A DNA stretch of 64,000 nt from Phycisphaerae bacterium (GTDB taxonomy: Bacteria > Planctomycetota > Phycisphaerae > UBA1845 > Fen-1342): positions 227,705 to 291,704 of the forward strand of contig JAUIEC010000007.1 of NCBI GenBank assembly GCA_030428945.1, in the 5' to 3' direction. Shown one piece after another: positions 34,683-42,791 of the stretch (position 1 is the first letter of the stretch; every line of letters starts with the position of its first letter). The translations under genes were made by a program, and so were the position numbers. The notes under the pieces were generated by a model. It was given only the letters and a program-made list of their open reading frames with translations. It did not search any database and was not told the DNA's origin.

Positions 34683-35841
34683 CCGACGAATCGCCGCCCT
34701 GCTCGTTGCGGCCGCCCTGCTCGGAACCGCCGGCGTGAGCGCGGCCCCGGACGGACCGCCGGCGACGCAACCCGCGACCGCGGCGCTCGACGAGCGCCTG
34801 CATCGGCAGCGCGCGCAGATCATCGCGCGGGCCTCGGCCTTTCTGCTGACCCGCCAGGATCGCGACGGCGCGTGGGCGGGCGAGACCGGGCCGGGCATTA
34901 CGGCGATCGTGACGCGGGCTTTGGCCGACGTGCCCGAGATCGGCCCGCGACATCCGGCCGTGCAGCGCGGGGTGGCCTTCGTCGAGCGTTTCGCGCACGA
35001 GGACGGCGGCGTCTACGGCGCGGGCGGCCTGCTGAAGAGCTACGAGACGTCGGTGGCCCTGGCGATGTTCGCCCGCGTGGACCGCGACCGGTTCGCGGCG
35101 CGGATCCAGGCGGCCCGGGACTTCGTCAAGGCGCTGCAGTGGGACGAGGGCGAAGGCCGGTCGATCGACGACCCGTGGTACGGCGGGGCCGGCTACGGAA
35201 GGCACGCGCGCCCCGACCTGTCCAACACGCAGGTCATGCTGCAGGCCCTGCGGGACAGCGGCCTGCCGGAGAGCGACCCGGCCTACCGGAAGGCGCTCGT
35301 CTTCGTGCAGCGCTGCCAGATGCTGGGCGAACACAACGACCAGCCCTTCGCCCGCGGTTCGACGCAGGGCGGCTTCATCTACACGGCGGCCAACGGCGGC
35401 GAGAGCAAGGCCGGCACGCTGCCGGACTCGGCCGAACTGCGCAGCTACGGGTCGATGACCTATGCCGCCTTCAAGAGCATGATCTACGCCGGGTTGCAGG
35501 CTGACGACCCGCGGATCGCGGCCGCCCTCGACTGGATCGGGCGCCACTGGACGCTCGACTACAACCCGAACATGCCCGAGGCGCAATCGCGCGAGGGCCT
35601 GTTCTATTACTATGTCGTCTTCGCCCGGGCCCTCGAGGCCTTCGGCCGGGATGAAATCACCGATGCCCGCGGGCGGCGGCACAACTGGCGGGCGGAACTG
35701 ATCCGCAAACTGGCCGGGCTGCAGCAGGACGACGGCGGTTTCCGCAACGAGGCGGACCGCTGGTTCGAGGGCCGCCCGGAACTGGCCAGCGCCTACGCCC
35801 TGCTCGCCCTGCAGGCCACCGAGGAGACCGAAACCAAATGA
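34675..35841 (+). CDS. Secreted prenyltransferase/squalene-cyclase-repeat protein
   Basis: 388 residues; signal peptide to about residue 24 (GVSA/AP). The mature part consists of alpha/alpha-barrel repeats of the squalene-hopene cyclase/prenyltransferase type (FLLTRQDRDGAWAG, LLKSYETSVALAMFARV, SMTYAAFKSMIYAG, GLQQDDGGFRNEADRWF). A DxDD catalytic acid motif of true cyclases is not evident, so enzymatic cyclisation is unlikely; planctomycetes have many such secreted barrels of unknown role. It overlaps the metallopeptidase gene by 8 bp and the next gene by 4 bp. Confidence 0.8.
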   Translation: MTDRRIAALLVAAALLGTAGVSAAPDGPPATQPATAALDERLHRQRAQIIARASAFLLTRQDRDGAWAGETGPGITAIVTRALADVPEIGPRHPAVQRGVAFVERFAHEDGGVYGAGGLLKSYETSVALAMFARVDRDRFAARIQAARDFVKALQWDEGEGRSIDDPWYGGAGYGRHARPDLSNTQVMLQALRDSGLPESDPAYRKALVFVQRCQMLGEHNDQPFARGSTQGGFIYTAANGGESKAGTLPDSAELRSYGSMTYAAFKSMIYAGLQADDPRIAAALDWIGRHWTLDYNPNMPEAQSREGLFYYYVVFARALEAFGRDEITDARGRRHNWRAELIRKLAGLQQDDGGFRNEADRWFEGRPELASAYALLALQATEETETK

Positions 35842-36938
35842 AGACGATCCTGCTGATGTTCACCTGCGGGCTGGCCGTACTGGCCGGCTGCACCGCCGCC
35901 AACCACGTCACGCCGCTGGAAATCGTCGCCCAGGTGAACGAGCCGGTCGGCAACGTCACGGTCACGCCGAAGGGCACGCCGATCGTCAGCCTGCACCAGT
36001 TCTACGAACCGGAGCAGCGCGTCGCCGCCCTGCGCGGCAAGCGGCTGGTCGCGTTCCCGAACGAGGACCTGAACCGCTCGAACAGCAGCCACCCCGCGCG
36101 GCTGGACACGGTGCTCGGCGTGCAGTGCGATCCGCAGGGCATCGTCTGGATGCTCGACAACGCGATGCGGGGCGGCAGCACGCCGAAGCTGGTCGCCTGG
36201 GACACCAACGAGAACGAACTGCACCGGATCCTCTACCTGCCGCCGCCGGTCTCGCGGGCGGACAGCTTCCTGAACGACCTGGCCGTCGATCGCACCAACG
36301 AGACGATCTACATCGCCGACCCCGCGCCGAACGGACGGGCCGCCCTGATCGTGCTCGACCTGCGGACCGGCCTGGCCCGCCGCGTGCTCGAAGGCCACAT
36401 CAGCGTGATCCCGGAAGACGTCGAGATGGTCATCGACGACAAGCCGCTGACGATGCAGGGCCCCGACGGCAAGCCGATCCGACCGAAGATCGGCGTCAAC
36501 CCGATCGCGCTCGACAAGACCAACAAGACGCTCTACTTCGGCCCGATGAGCGGCACGAAGCTCTACAAGGTCGCGACCGCCGACCTGCGCGACGCCAGCC
36601 TGAGCGAACTGCAACTGCAGCGGCGGGTCGAACTGCACTGCAAGCGGCCGATCTCCGACGGCATCAGCATCGACGACGACGGCAACATCTTCTTATCGTC
36701 GGTGACCGAGAACGCGGTCGGCGTCGTCAACCGCCGCGGGACCTACAGCCAGTTGCACGCCGACGACGAACTGCTCTCCTGGCCGGACGCCTTCTCCTTC
36801 GGACCGGACGGGGCCCTGTACGTGGTCGCCAACAAGCTGCACCGCACGCCCGCGCTGAACAACGGCAAGTACGAAGCCAAGCCCCCCTTCTACATCCTGC
36901 GGTTCTACCCGCGCACGGCGGGCGTCGTCGGACGATGA
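35838..36938 (+). CDS. Yellow/major royal jelly protein-like beta-propeller lipoprotein
   Basis: 366 residues. Lipoprotein signal with lipobox LAGC (Cys18). The mature chain repeats propeller blades; LGVQCDPQGIVWMLDN, NDLAVDRTNETIYIAD and especially WPDAFSFGPDGALYVVANKLH are the landmarks of the MRJP/yellow family. Bacterial members are secreted and their ligand is unknown. It overlaps both neighbours by 4 bp (ATGA), so it is made together with miaA. Confidence 0.82.
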   Translation: MKTILLMFTCGLAVLAGCTAANHVTPLEIVAQVNEPVGNVTVTPKGTPIVSLHQFYEPEQRVAALRGKRLVAFPNEDLNRSNSSHPARLDTVLGVQCDPQGIVWMLDNAMRGGSTPKLVAWDTNENELHRILYLPPPVSRADSFLNDLAVDRTNETIYIADPAPNGRAALIVLDLRTGLARRVLEGHISVIPEDVEMVIDDKPLTMQGPDGKPIRPKIGVNPIALDKTNKTLYFGPMSGTKLYKVATADLRDASLSELQLQRRVELHCKRPISDGISIDDDGNIFLSSVTENAVGVVNRRGTYSQLHADDELLSWPDAFSFGPDGALYVVANKLHRTPALNNGKYEAKPPFYILRFYPRTAGVVGR

Positions 36939-37918
36939 GCACCCCCGACCGGCGCGTGATCGTCGTCCTCGGAACGACCGCGGCCGGCAAGGCGGGCCTG
37001 GCCCGCGAACTGGCCGTGCGCCTCGACGGCGACGTGGTCAGCATGGACTCGATGAAGGTCTATCGCGGGATGGACATCGGCACCGCCAAGCCGACGCCCG
37101 CCCAGCAGGCCCGCTGCCCGCACCACCTGATCGACATCATCGACCCGTGGGACTTCTTCAGCGCCGCTCTCTGGGTCGAACGGGCCGACGCCGCCATCGC
37201 GCGGATCCACGCGGCCGGGCGACCCGCGATCGTCGTCGGCGGAACGATGCTGTACTTCACCTGCTTCTACAAGGGCCTGTTCGAAGGCCCGCCGGCCGAC
37301 GAAACATTTCGCGCGGCCCTGCAGGAACGCATCCGGCGCGAGGGCCTGGCCGCGCTGCACGCGGAACTCGCGGCCGTCGATCCCGACGCGGCCGCCCGGA
37401 TCCACGTGCAGGACAACCGCCGGATCGAGCGGGCCCTCGAGGTACACCACCTGACCGGCCGGCCGATCACCGAACTGCAGAAGCAGTGGGACGCGCAGGG
37501 CCCGCGCCATCCGGAATGGCACTGGCAGCGGATCGGCCTGCGGCGCGAGAAGGAGATCGAGTCACGCCGCTCGAATGCCCGGGTGAAGCGGATGCTGGAA
37601 CGCGGCCTGGTCGAGGAAGCGCGGCGGATCTGGTCCGACCCGCGCGGCCACAGCACGCAGGCCGCCCAGGCGGTCGGCTACCGCGAACTGTTCGCCCACT
37701 TCGAGGGCCGGTGCAGCGAGGACGAAGCGATCGAACGCATCAAGATCAACACGCGGCACCTGGCCAAGAACCAGCGGACGTGGATGCGACGCATGACGGA
37801 CCTGCCGTGGCTCGACCTGGCAGGCGACGAGGAAGCGGCCGGACGTGTCGCGGATGCCGAGAAGATTCTGGGGCAAGGGAGCAGGGAACCGCGAGCCGGG
37901 AACCGGGATTCCTCGTAG
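36935..37918 (+). CDS. miaA: tRNA dimethylallyltransferase (MiaA)
   Basis: 327 residues. MDSMKVYRGMDIGTAKP, IVVGGTMLYF, QDNRRIERALEVHHLTGRP and QAVGYRELFAH are MiaA motifs, and length is normal. The enzyme adds a dimethylallyl group to A37 of tRNAs reading UNN codons. Oddly the P-loop reads GTTAAGKA (13-20) instead of GPTASGKT: the lysine remains, but the Ser/Thr that normally binds Mg is Ala20. The last ~15 residues (GQGSREPRAGNRDSS) come from an intergenic-type repeat running into the gene. Last gene of the four-gene coupled operon. Confidence 0.92.
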   Translation: MSTPDRRVIVVLGTTAAGKAGLARELAVRLDGDVVSMDSMKVYRGMDIGTAKPTPAQQARCPHHLIDIIDPWDFFSAALWVERADAAIARIHAAGRPAIVVGGTMLYFTCFYKGLFEGPPADETFRAALQERIRREGLAALHAELAAVDPDAAARIHVQDNRRIERALEVHHLTGRPITELQKQWDAQGPRHPEWHWQRIGLRREKEIESRRSNARVKRMLERGLVEEARRIWSDPRGHSTQAAQAVGYRELFAHFEGRCSEDEAIERIKINTRHLAKNQRTWMRRMTDLPWLDLAGDEEAAGRVADAEKILGQGSREPRAGNRDSS

Positions 37919-38007
37919 GCTGCCGGGGGTCTCGTCCCGGAATCGTCGTCAACGCGCGCGGAGCAGACATCTGCCACAAGACCGTGGAAGGGTGGAAATG
38001 TGAAGAA

Positions 38008-38047
38008 GTGAAAGAGGGCGGTTTCGCGACGTTCTTCCCTCTTTCAC
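38008..38047. terminator. Inverted repeat between convergent miaA and DUF72 genes
   Basis: GTGAAAGAGGG and CCCTCTTTCAC (11 bp, perfect) flank an 18-base loop, and the match extends imperfectly outward. A TTTTT follows 15 bases further on the plus strand. It may terminate both genes, but it is also another low-complexity repeat built on GTGAAAGGG units. Confidence 0.45.
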
Positions 38048-38104
38048 CCTTTCACTCCTTCACTTTTTCGCGGCGCAACAACGCGACTGGCCATCAAACA
38101 GAAC

Positions 38105-38800
38105 CTAGGAAAGCAGCGACAGCGCATGCTCGGGCGACACGCCGCTGTCGTCGTGCTTGATGTACACGTACACATCGCGGCCCGCGGCAAGCTGTCCGGC
38201 GAACCAGCCCTTCCACTCCGCCAGGTCGTCGGCGGTGTACGCTTCCTTGCGAAGCCGGGCATAGACGAAGTCGGCCGTCACTTCGCGCGGGCTGTCGAGC
38301 TTCTCGCCTTCCGAGACGCACAGGGCCACGCCCCGTTCGCGCAGCGCGCCGAACGTGACCTGGTCGAACCAGCTTGCGTGCCGGAACTCGAAGGCGTAGC
38401 GCGGCCCCTTCGGCAGTTCGGCCAGGAAGTTCGCCAGGCGCTCGTCATCGCGCTTCATGTTCGGCGGCAACTGGAACAGCAGCGGACCGAGCTTGTCGCC
38501 CAGCAGCCCGCAGCGTTCGACCAGGTCGGCCGTCAACTGCCCGACGCCTTTCAGCCGGCCGAAGTGCGTGATCTTCTGCGGGGCCTTGACCGCCACGGTG
38601 AACCCGTCCGGGGTGCCGTCCCGGAAGCCGGTCATCAGCTTCTCGCTCGGGAAGCGGTAGAACGTGTTGTTCAGTTCGACCGTCTTCAGCCGGCTGGCGT
38701 AATACTCCAGGAAGCGCGTCTGCGGCACGTCGGCCGGGTAGAACGCCGGCTTCCATTCCTTGTAGGCGTAGCCGGACGTGCCGGCGTGCAGAATGGCCAT
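38105..38800 (-). CDS. DUF72 family protein
   Basis: 231 residues from the ATG at 38800, with AGGAG seven bases upstream. HAGTSGYAYKEWKPAFYP, TVELNNTFYRFPS, FTVAVKAPQKITHF, LLFQLPPNMKRDD and YAFEFRHASWF are the DUF72 (YecE) signature blocks, a TIM-barrel family of unknown enzymatic role found in most bacteria. Complete length. Its neighbour on the same strand is ligD, 115 bp upstream, separated by an octamer repeat. Confidence 0.93.
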   Translation of the reverse strand: MAILHAGTSGYAYKEWKPAFYPADVPQTRFLEYYASRLKTVELNNTFYRFPSEKLMTGFRDGTPDGFTVAVKAPQKITHFGRLKGVGQLTADLVERCGLLGDKLGPLLFQLPPNMKRDDERLANFLAELPKGPRYAFEFRHASWFDQVTFGALRERGVALCVSEGEKLDSPREVTADFVYARLRKEAYTADDLAEWKGWFAGQLAAGRDVYVYIKHDDSGVSPEHALSLLS

Positions 38801-38851
38801 CGCGTTACTCCTGATTCGCGGATCGCAAGTTGGCCCCCGGGCGCCCCCTCG

Positions 38852-38917
38852 CGTACCTGCTTGCTTGCTCACGTGCGTACTTGCTTACGTGCTCACTGGG
38901 TGACCTGGTGACTTCTC
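38852..38917. repeat. Octamer repeat (CTTGCTTA/CTTGCTCAC type) between DUF72 and ligD
   Basis: Tandem degenerate units CTGCTTGCTTGCTCACGTGC... fill the gap up to the last codons of ligD. The complement resembles 6613-6675. Confidence 0.7.
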
Positions 38918-41471
38918 AGGGATCCGGCCGGACCTGCAACTGCTTCAGGATCTTCCGCGTCAGCGACTGCCGGACCGTCAGGAAACCATCCCACGGATCG
39001 CCGCGCAGCGTGCTGAGCCGTCGCGGCAGCGAGTGCACAGTGTAAACGACCGGGTTGGCGTCCAGTTCGTCCCAGTAGAGCGGCGCCGAGACCGCCGCAC
39101 CCGCCCGGGCCCGCGTCGAGAAGGCGGCCACGCAGGTCGCCCCGCGCACGTTCCGCAGGTAGTCGATGAACACCCGCCGGTTGCGGGCCCACCGGGCCAT
39201 CGTGATCACGAACTGCTTCGGCTCCGCCTCGGCCACCCGCCGGGCGATCGCCATCGACGCGCCCTTGACCTGCTTCCAGGTCGAGCGCCGCTGAAGCGGA
39301 ACCACCACGTGCAGCCCCTTGCCGCCCGACGTCTTGACGAACGACGTCAGCCCCAGGTCCGCCAGGTGATCGCGCAGCAGCCGCGCGCCGAGCACGACCT
39401 GCCGCCAGGGAACGTCCGGCCCCGGATCCAGGTCGAAGATCATCCGGTCCGGCTTGTCGATGTCGTCCTCGCGACTGCCCCACGGATGCACCTCGAGCAC
39501 CGACAACTGCGCCAGCGTCATCAGGCCCGCAATGTCATCGAGCGCGATGTACGGGTCCTTGCCCTCCTGCCTGCGGACCGGCGATTCGCGCAGATGCGGC
39601 GTCTGCATTTCGCCCAGGTGCTTCTGGAAGAAGCTCTCGTTCTCGTACCCGTTCGGGCAGCGGTACAGGCTCAGCGGACGACGCGCGATGTGCGGCAGCA
39701 TCTGCTCGGCCACCGCCTCGTAATACCCCGCCAGCGTCCGCTTGGTCACCCGGTCCTCGGGATACAGCATCCGCTCGGGATTCGTGAACCGTACGCCGTG
39801 CAGTTCCAGCACCTGCGCCGGAGCCCGCGCGACCCGCTCCGCCGCGGCGGCCTGCTCGGCCGTCCGCTCGTCGCCGGTCTGCGGCGCATGCGTGGCCGCT
39901 TCGGGATCGTCCGCACTGACACCGAGCAGCACCGCCCCGTGCAGCCCGGTGTCCGCGTCCCACTCGCGCACGGCCACGTCGACCACCAGGGTCGGCGCGT
40001 GCCAGCGCCAGCCGCGCCCCGGAGGCGGAGTCTCCAGCGGGCAGTCCGCCTCGGGCAGCGCGTCCAGTTCCGCGACCACGTCGTCGTCCGCGCCGGCCGG
40101 CAGCGTCAGCACGTCCGCCAGTTGCAGGTCGTCCCCGGAATCGAAGTACGCGAGCGCGACCTCGCGCCGCTTGCGCTGCGTCCGCTGCCCGCAGATCAGC
40201 AGCGGCAGGATCCGCCGGCAGGCCGTCGTGACGGCGGCGCCGCGCGCGGCGTACCGGCCACCGGCCTTGCGCGAGACCAGGGCCGGGACCCCCAGCCGGC
40301 AGGCCTGCTCGTAGACGACCGGCCCCGGCGCCGCCAGGTGCCGGGCGAAACGCAGCAGGTCACCGGCGTCGCCGGCCGCGATCAGTCGGTCGAGCACGTC
40401 CTTGCGGTCGAGCAGCGGGACGCGTCGCAGGTCGTGCCCGCGGCAGAACGGCAGGTCGTGCACTTCGTAGCGGACGATCGCCGAGCGGCGGGCCGTCAGG
40501 GCGGCGTCGAGGGCGGCCGCGTGGGCCACGCCGCGGGCATCGAACACCGCGATGGTTCCGTCGAGGATCGCCTCGTCGACCGGCAGGCGTCCGACCGCGC
40601 GGGCCAGTTCCGGCAGGTCGTCGGTCCAGTCCTCGCCGTCATCGGTCAGCAGTCGGACTTCGTCCGGGCGGACGACCGCGATCATCGGCTGGCCGTCCAC
40701 CGCGATTTCGTGGACCCAGTCCGCGCCGTCGGGCGGATCCTCGGCCGGGCGCGGCAGTGCCGGTTTGAACCTGCTGGGCTGGGTGGCCGGTCGGGCGTCG
40801 GGCAGGTCTCCGAGGTCGAGCAACTGCTCGGTTCGCAGGGCCGCGTCGCGCCGTACCCAGCGGCCCTGCCGTCCGCTGACCAGGCCGGTGCTCGAACTCC
40901 AGATCCGATCGCGTGCGGCCGCGATCTCGCGCATCGTGCGGTTGGTGGCGACGCTGAATGGTTCCTGGTCGGTGATGCAGTAGTCTTCCTCTGCCCGGAC
41001 CTCGTCGTCGCGTTCCTTGATCAGCAGCCAGGTCCGTTCGCCGTCCTCGCTCTTGATCTTGACGAGGGCCCAGGCGCCGCGGAGTTTGCGTCCGAACAGG
41101 CGGATCTTGTACATGCCTTCCTGTTCGGCCTGGTGCGGGTCGGTGATCGGCTCCCACTCGCCCTGGTCCCAGAGCATGACGCTGCCGGCCCCGTACTCGC
41201 CCTCGGGGATCACGCCCTCGAAGCCGGCGTAGTCGAGCGGGTGGTCCTCGGTCTGGACGGCCAGTCGCTTTTCGCGCGGGTCCAGGCTCGGGCCCTTCGG
41301 GACGGCCCAACTGAGCAGGACGCCGTCGAGTTCGAGTCGCAGGTCATAGTGCAGTCGCCGGGCGGCGTGTTTCTGCATGGCGTACCGCCGCCGCGGCGCG
41401 ACCTGCTGGTCACCGTCCGGCTCGGGCGTCCTGGAAAAGTCACGCTTGTTGCGGTACTCGCGGAGCGACAT
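38916..41471 (-). CDS. ligD: LigD-type DNA repair protein with intact polymerase and phosphoesterase but degenerate ligase domain
   Basis: 851 residues from the ATG at 41471. Order is phosphoesterase-ligase-polymerase. Residues 1-165 are the 3'-phosphoesterase (HYDLRLELDGVLLSWAVPKG, EGVIPEGEYGAGSVMLWDQG). Residues ~245-525 align with the ATP-dependent ligase domain, but motif I, normally EIKxDG, reads EIAVDG with Ala257 in place of the adenylated lysine; the LDGE motif is LDGT (Thr306), and motif V (KxK) is lost. Residues ~556-851 are the Pol domain with Asp680, Asp682 (FDLDPGPD) and Asp770 (VFIDYLRN), plus KTSGGKGLHVVVPL. Ligation must therefore come from another protein. No ku gene is in the window. 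Confidence 0.9.
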   Translation of the reverse strand: MSLREYRNKRDFSRTPEPDGDQQVAPRRRYAMQKHAARRLHYDLRLELDGVLLSWAVPKGPSLDPREKRLAVQTEDHPLDYAGFEGVIPEGEYGAGSVMLWDQGEWEPITDPHQAEQEGMYKIRLFGRKLRGAWALVKIKSEDGERTWLLIKERDDEVRAEEDYCITDQEPFSVATNRTMREIAAARDRIWSSSTGLVSGRQGRWVRRDAALRTEQLLDLGDLPDARPATQPSRFKPALPRPAEDPPDGADWVHEIAVDGQPMIAVVRPDEVRLLTDDGEDWTDDLPELARAVGRLPVDEAILDGTIAVFDARGVAHAAALDAALTARRSAIVRYEVHDLPFCRGHDLRRVPLLDRKDVLDRLIAAGDAGDLLRFARHLAAPGPVVYEQACRLGVPALVSRKAGGRYAARGAAVTTACRRILPLLICGQRTQRKRREVALAYFDSGDDLQLADVLTLPAGADDDVVAELDALPEADCPLETPPPGRGWRWHAPTLVVDVAVREWDADTGLHGAVLLGVSADDPEAATHAPQTGDERTAEQAAAAERVARAPAQVLELHGVRFTNPERMLYPEDRVTKRTLAGYYEAVAEQMLPHIARRPLSLYRCPNGYENESFFQKHLGEMQTPHLRESPVRRQEGKDPYIALDDIAGLMTLAQLSVLEVHPWGSREDDIDKPDRMIFDLDPGPDVPWRQVVLGARLLRDHLADLGLTSFVKTSGGKGLHVVVPLQRRSTWKQVKGASMAIARRVAEAEPKQFVITMARWARNRRVFIDYLRNVRGATCVAAFSTRARAGAAVSAPLYWDELDANPVVYTVHSLPRRLSTLRGDPWDGFLTVRQSLTRKILKQLQVRPDP

Positions 41472-41493
41472 GCGGAGAATGGTACCAGAGTTG

Positions 41494-41631
41494 AGGGAGC
41501 AAGGGAGCGAGGGAGCCAGAGAGCAAGGGAGCAAGGGAGCCAGGGAGCCAGGGAGCGCGGGAGCCAGGGACTCAAGAGCAGTGGCACCAGGTCATTGCTC
41601 ACTTGCTTACCTGCTCACTTGCTCACTTGCC
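41494..41631. repeat. Octamer repeats of two kinds upstream of ligD
   Basis: 41494-41571 is GGGAGCRA-type, 41571-41590 is CTCAAGAGCAGTGGCACCAG (an exact match to 26242-26261), and 41595-41631 is CTTGCTCA-type. The three kinds joined end to end suggest that they spread by a common mechanism. Confidence 0.75.
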
Positions 41632-41677
41632 AGGGTGCCCCATCCTTGAGCGAGCGCAGCGAGCGGAAGGGTGGGGG

Positions 41678-41726
41678 ACTGCCCGGCTCCCACACCTGCT
41701 CCCTTGCTTACTTGCTTACTTGCTCC
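41678..41726. repeat. ACTGCCCGGCTCCCACAC motif followed by CTTGCTTA octamers
   Basis: The 18-bp motif at 41678-41695 matches 27729-27746 with one difference. It is followed by tandem CTTGCTTA units up to the stop codon of the next gene. Confidence 0.65.
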
Positions 41727-41732
41727 GTGCCG

Positions 41733-42791
41733 TCAGGGTTGCGAGAGGATCATCGCCCCCTGCTGCTGGCTGGTGAACGCGGTGATCATGTTGACGATCT
41801 CGGCCTGGCGCTGGGCGCTGTAGACCGGACCGGTGAAGGCCCGCGCATCGGTGCCGCCGAGGTACGCCAGCAGCGGCAGACCCGCGGCGAGGTCTTCGGG
41901 GTAGCCGCCGAAGATGAAGCTGCGCTGCCGCAGCGCGCCGAGGTTCTCGGCCCGCATCTGCGCGGTCCACAGGTCCAACACCGGGCTGTTCGTGAACTGC
42001 GGCGGAACGTAGGTCAGGTCGCTGATGTCGTAGATCGACACGAACCACTCTTCGCCGTTCGGGCCGGTGCGACTCTCCGAGCGGGCGATCTCACCACCCT
42101 CGTACTGGGCCCGGCGGGCGACCCGCGCCTGCCAGTCCGGCGGATAGGTGATGTCCGCGCTCGGCGCGATCCGGGCCTCCTCGCCCTCGACCAGCCGCCG
42201 CATCTCGTCGCTGCGGATCGCCTCGCGCAGCCCGCCCTCGTAGAACAGTCGCTGGCGGTCACGCTCGAAGACCCGCTCCTGCTGCACCACGTCGTAGCCG
42301 GGCTGGTAGCCCCACGTCGCGGCGTCGGTCGGCAGTTCCGGCTTGATCGCGCCGCTGTACTCGCTGACGATCCGCCGCGTCACCTCGTGCGACAGGCTCG
42401 GCGGAACCTCGGTCCGCTGACCGGCGACTCGCGCCTCGCCCTGCCCGAGGCGCGCCAGGATGCCCTCGGCCTGCAGCCGGTACGCGTCCACGTCGATCTC
42501 GTCCGGCATCCCCGCCAGCAGGTCCAGCACCCGCAGCGACGTCGTCCGGGCCTGCGCCGTCCGCCCGGCCTTCAGCGCCTTGCGGGCGTCGATCAGCGCG
42601 ACCCGCGCCTGGGCCACCGCCAGTTGCGCCCGGGCGGCCTGCTCCTCCGCCTCGACCTCGTCCGTTACCTGGGCGGCGGCCGGCGCGGCCCCCAGGTCGC
42701 GGGCCGCCTGGTCGATCAGTTGCCGGTCGTCCTGTGCGAAGGCGGCGGCGGTGCCGAGCAGCGCGACCGTTGTGCCGAGCAGGATTCTCAT
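41733..42791 (-). CDS. Secreted protein of unknown function
   Basis: 352 residues with a signal peptide (MRILLGTTVALLGTAAAFA/QDD). Residues ~20-120 are helical, Ala/Arg-rich and probably coiled coil (QAARAQLAVAQARVALIDARKALKAG). The C-terminal ~230 residues are mixed, with a WYVS-like block (EEWFVSIYDISDLTYVPPQF) and FIFGGYPEDLAAGLPLLAYLGG. No family recognised. Its ATG overlaps the stop of the HEAT-type gene by 4 bp. Confidence 0.8.
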   Translation of the reverse strand: MRILLGTTVALLGTAAAFAQDDRQLIDQAARDLGAAPAAAQVTDEVEAEEQAARAQLAVAQARVALIDARKALKAGRTAQARTTSLRVLDLLAGMPDEIDVDAYRLQAEGILARLGQGEARVAGQRTEVPPSLSHEVTRRIVSEYSGAIKPELPTDAATWGYQPGYDVVQQERVFERDRQRLFYEGGLREAIRSDEMRRLVEGEEARIAPSADITYPPDWQARVARRAQYEGGEIARSESRTGPNGEEWFVSIYDISDLTYVPPQFTNSPVLDLWTAQMRAENLGALRQRSFIFGGYPEDLAAGLPLLAYLGGTDARAFTGPVYSAQRQAEIVNMITAFTSQQQGAMILSQP

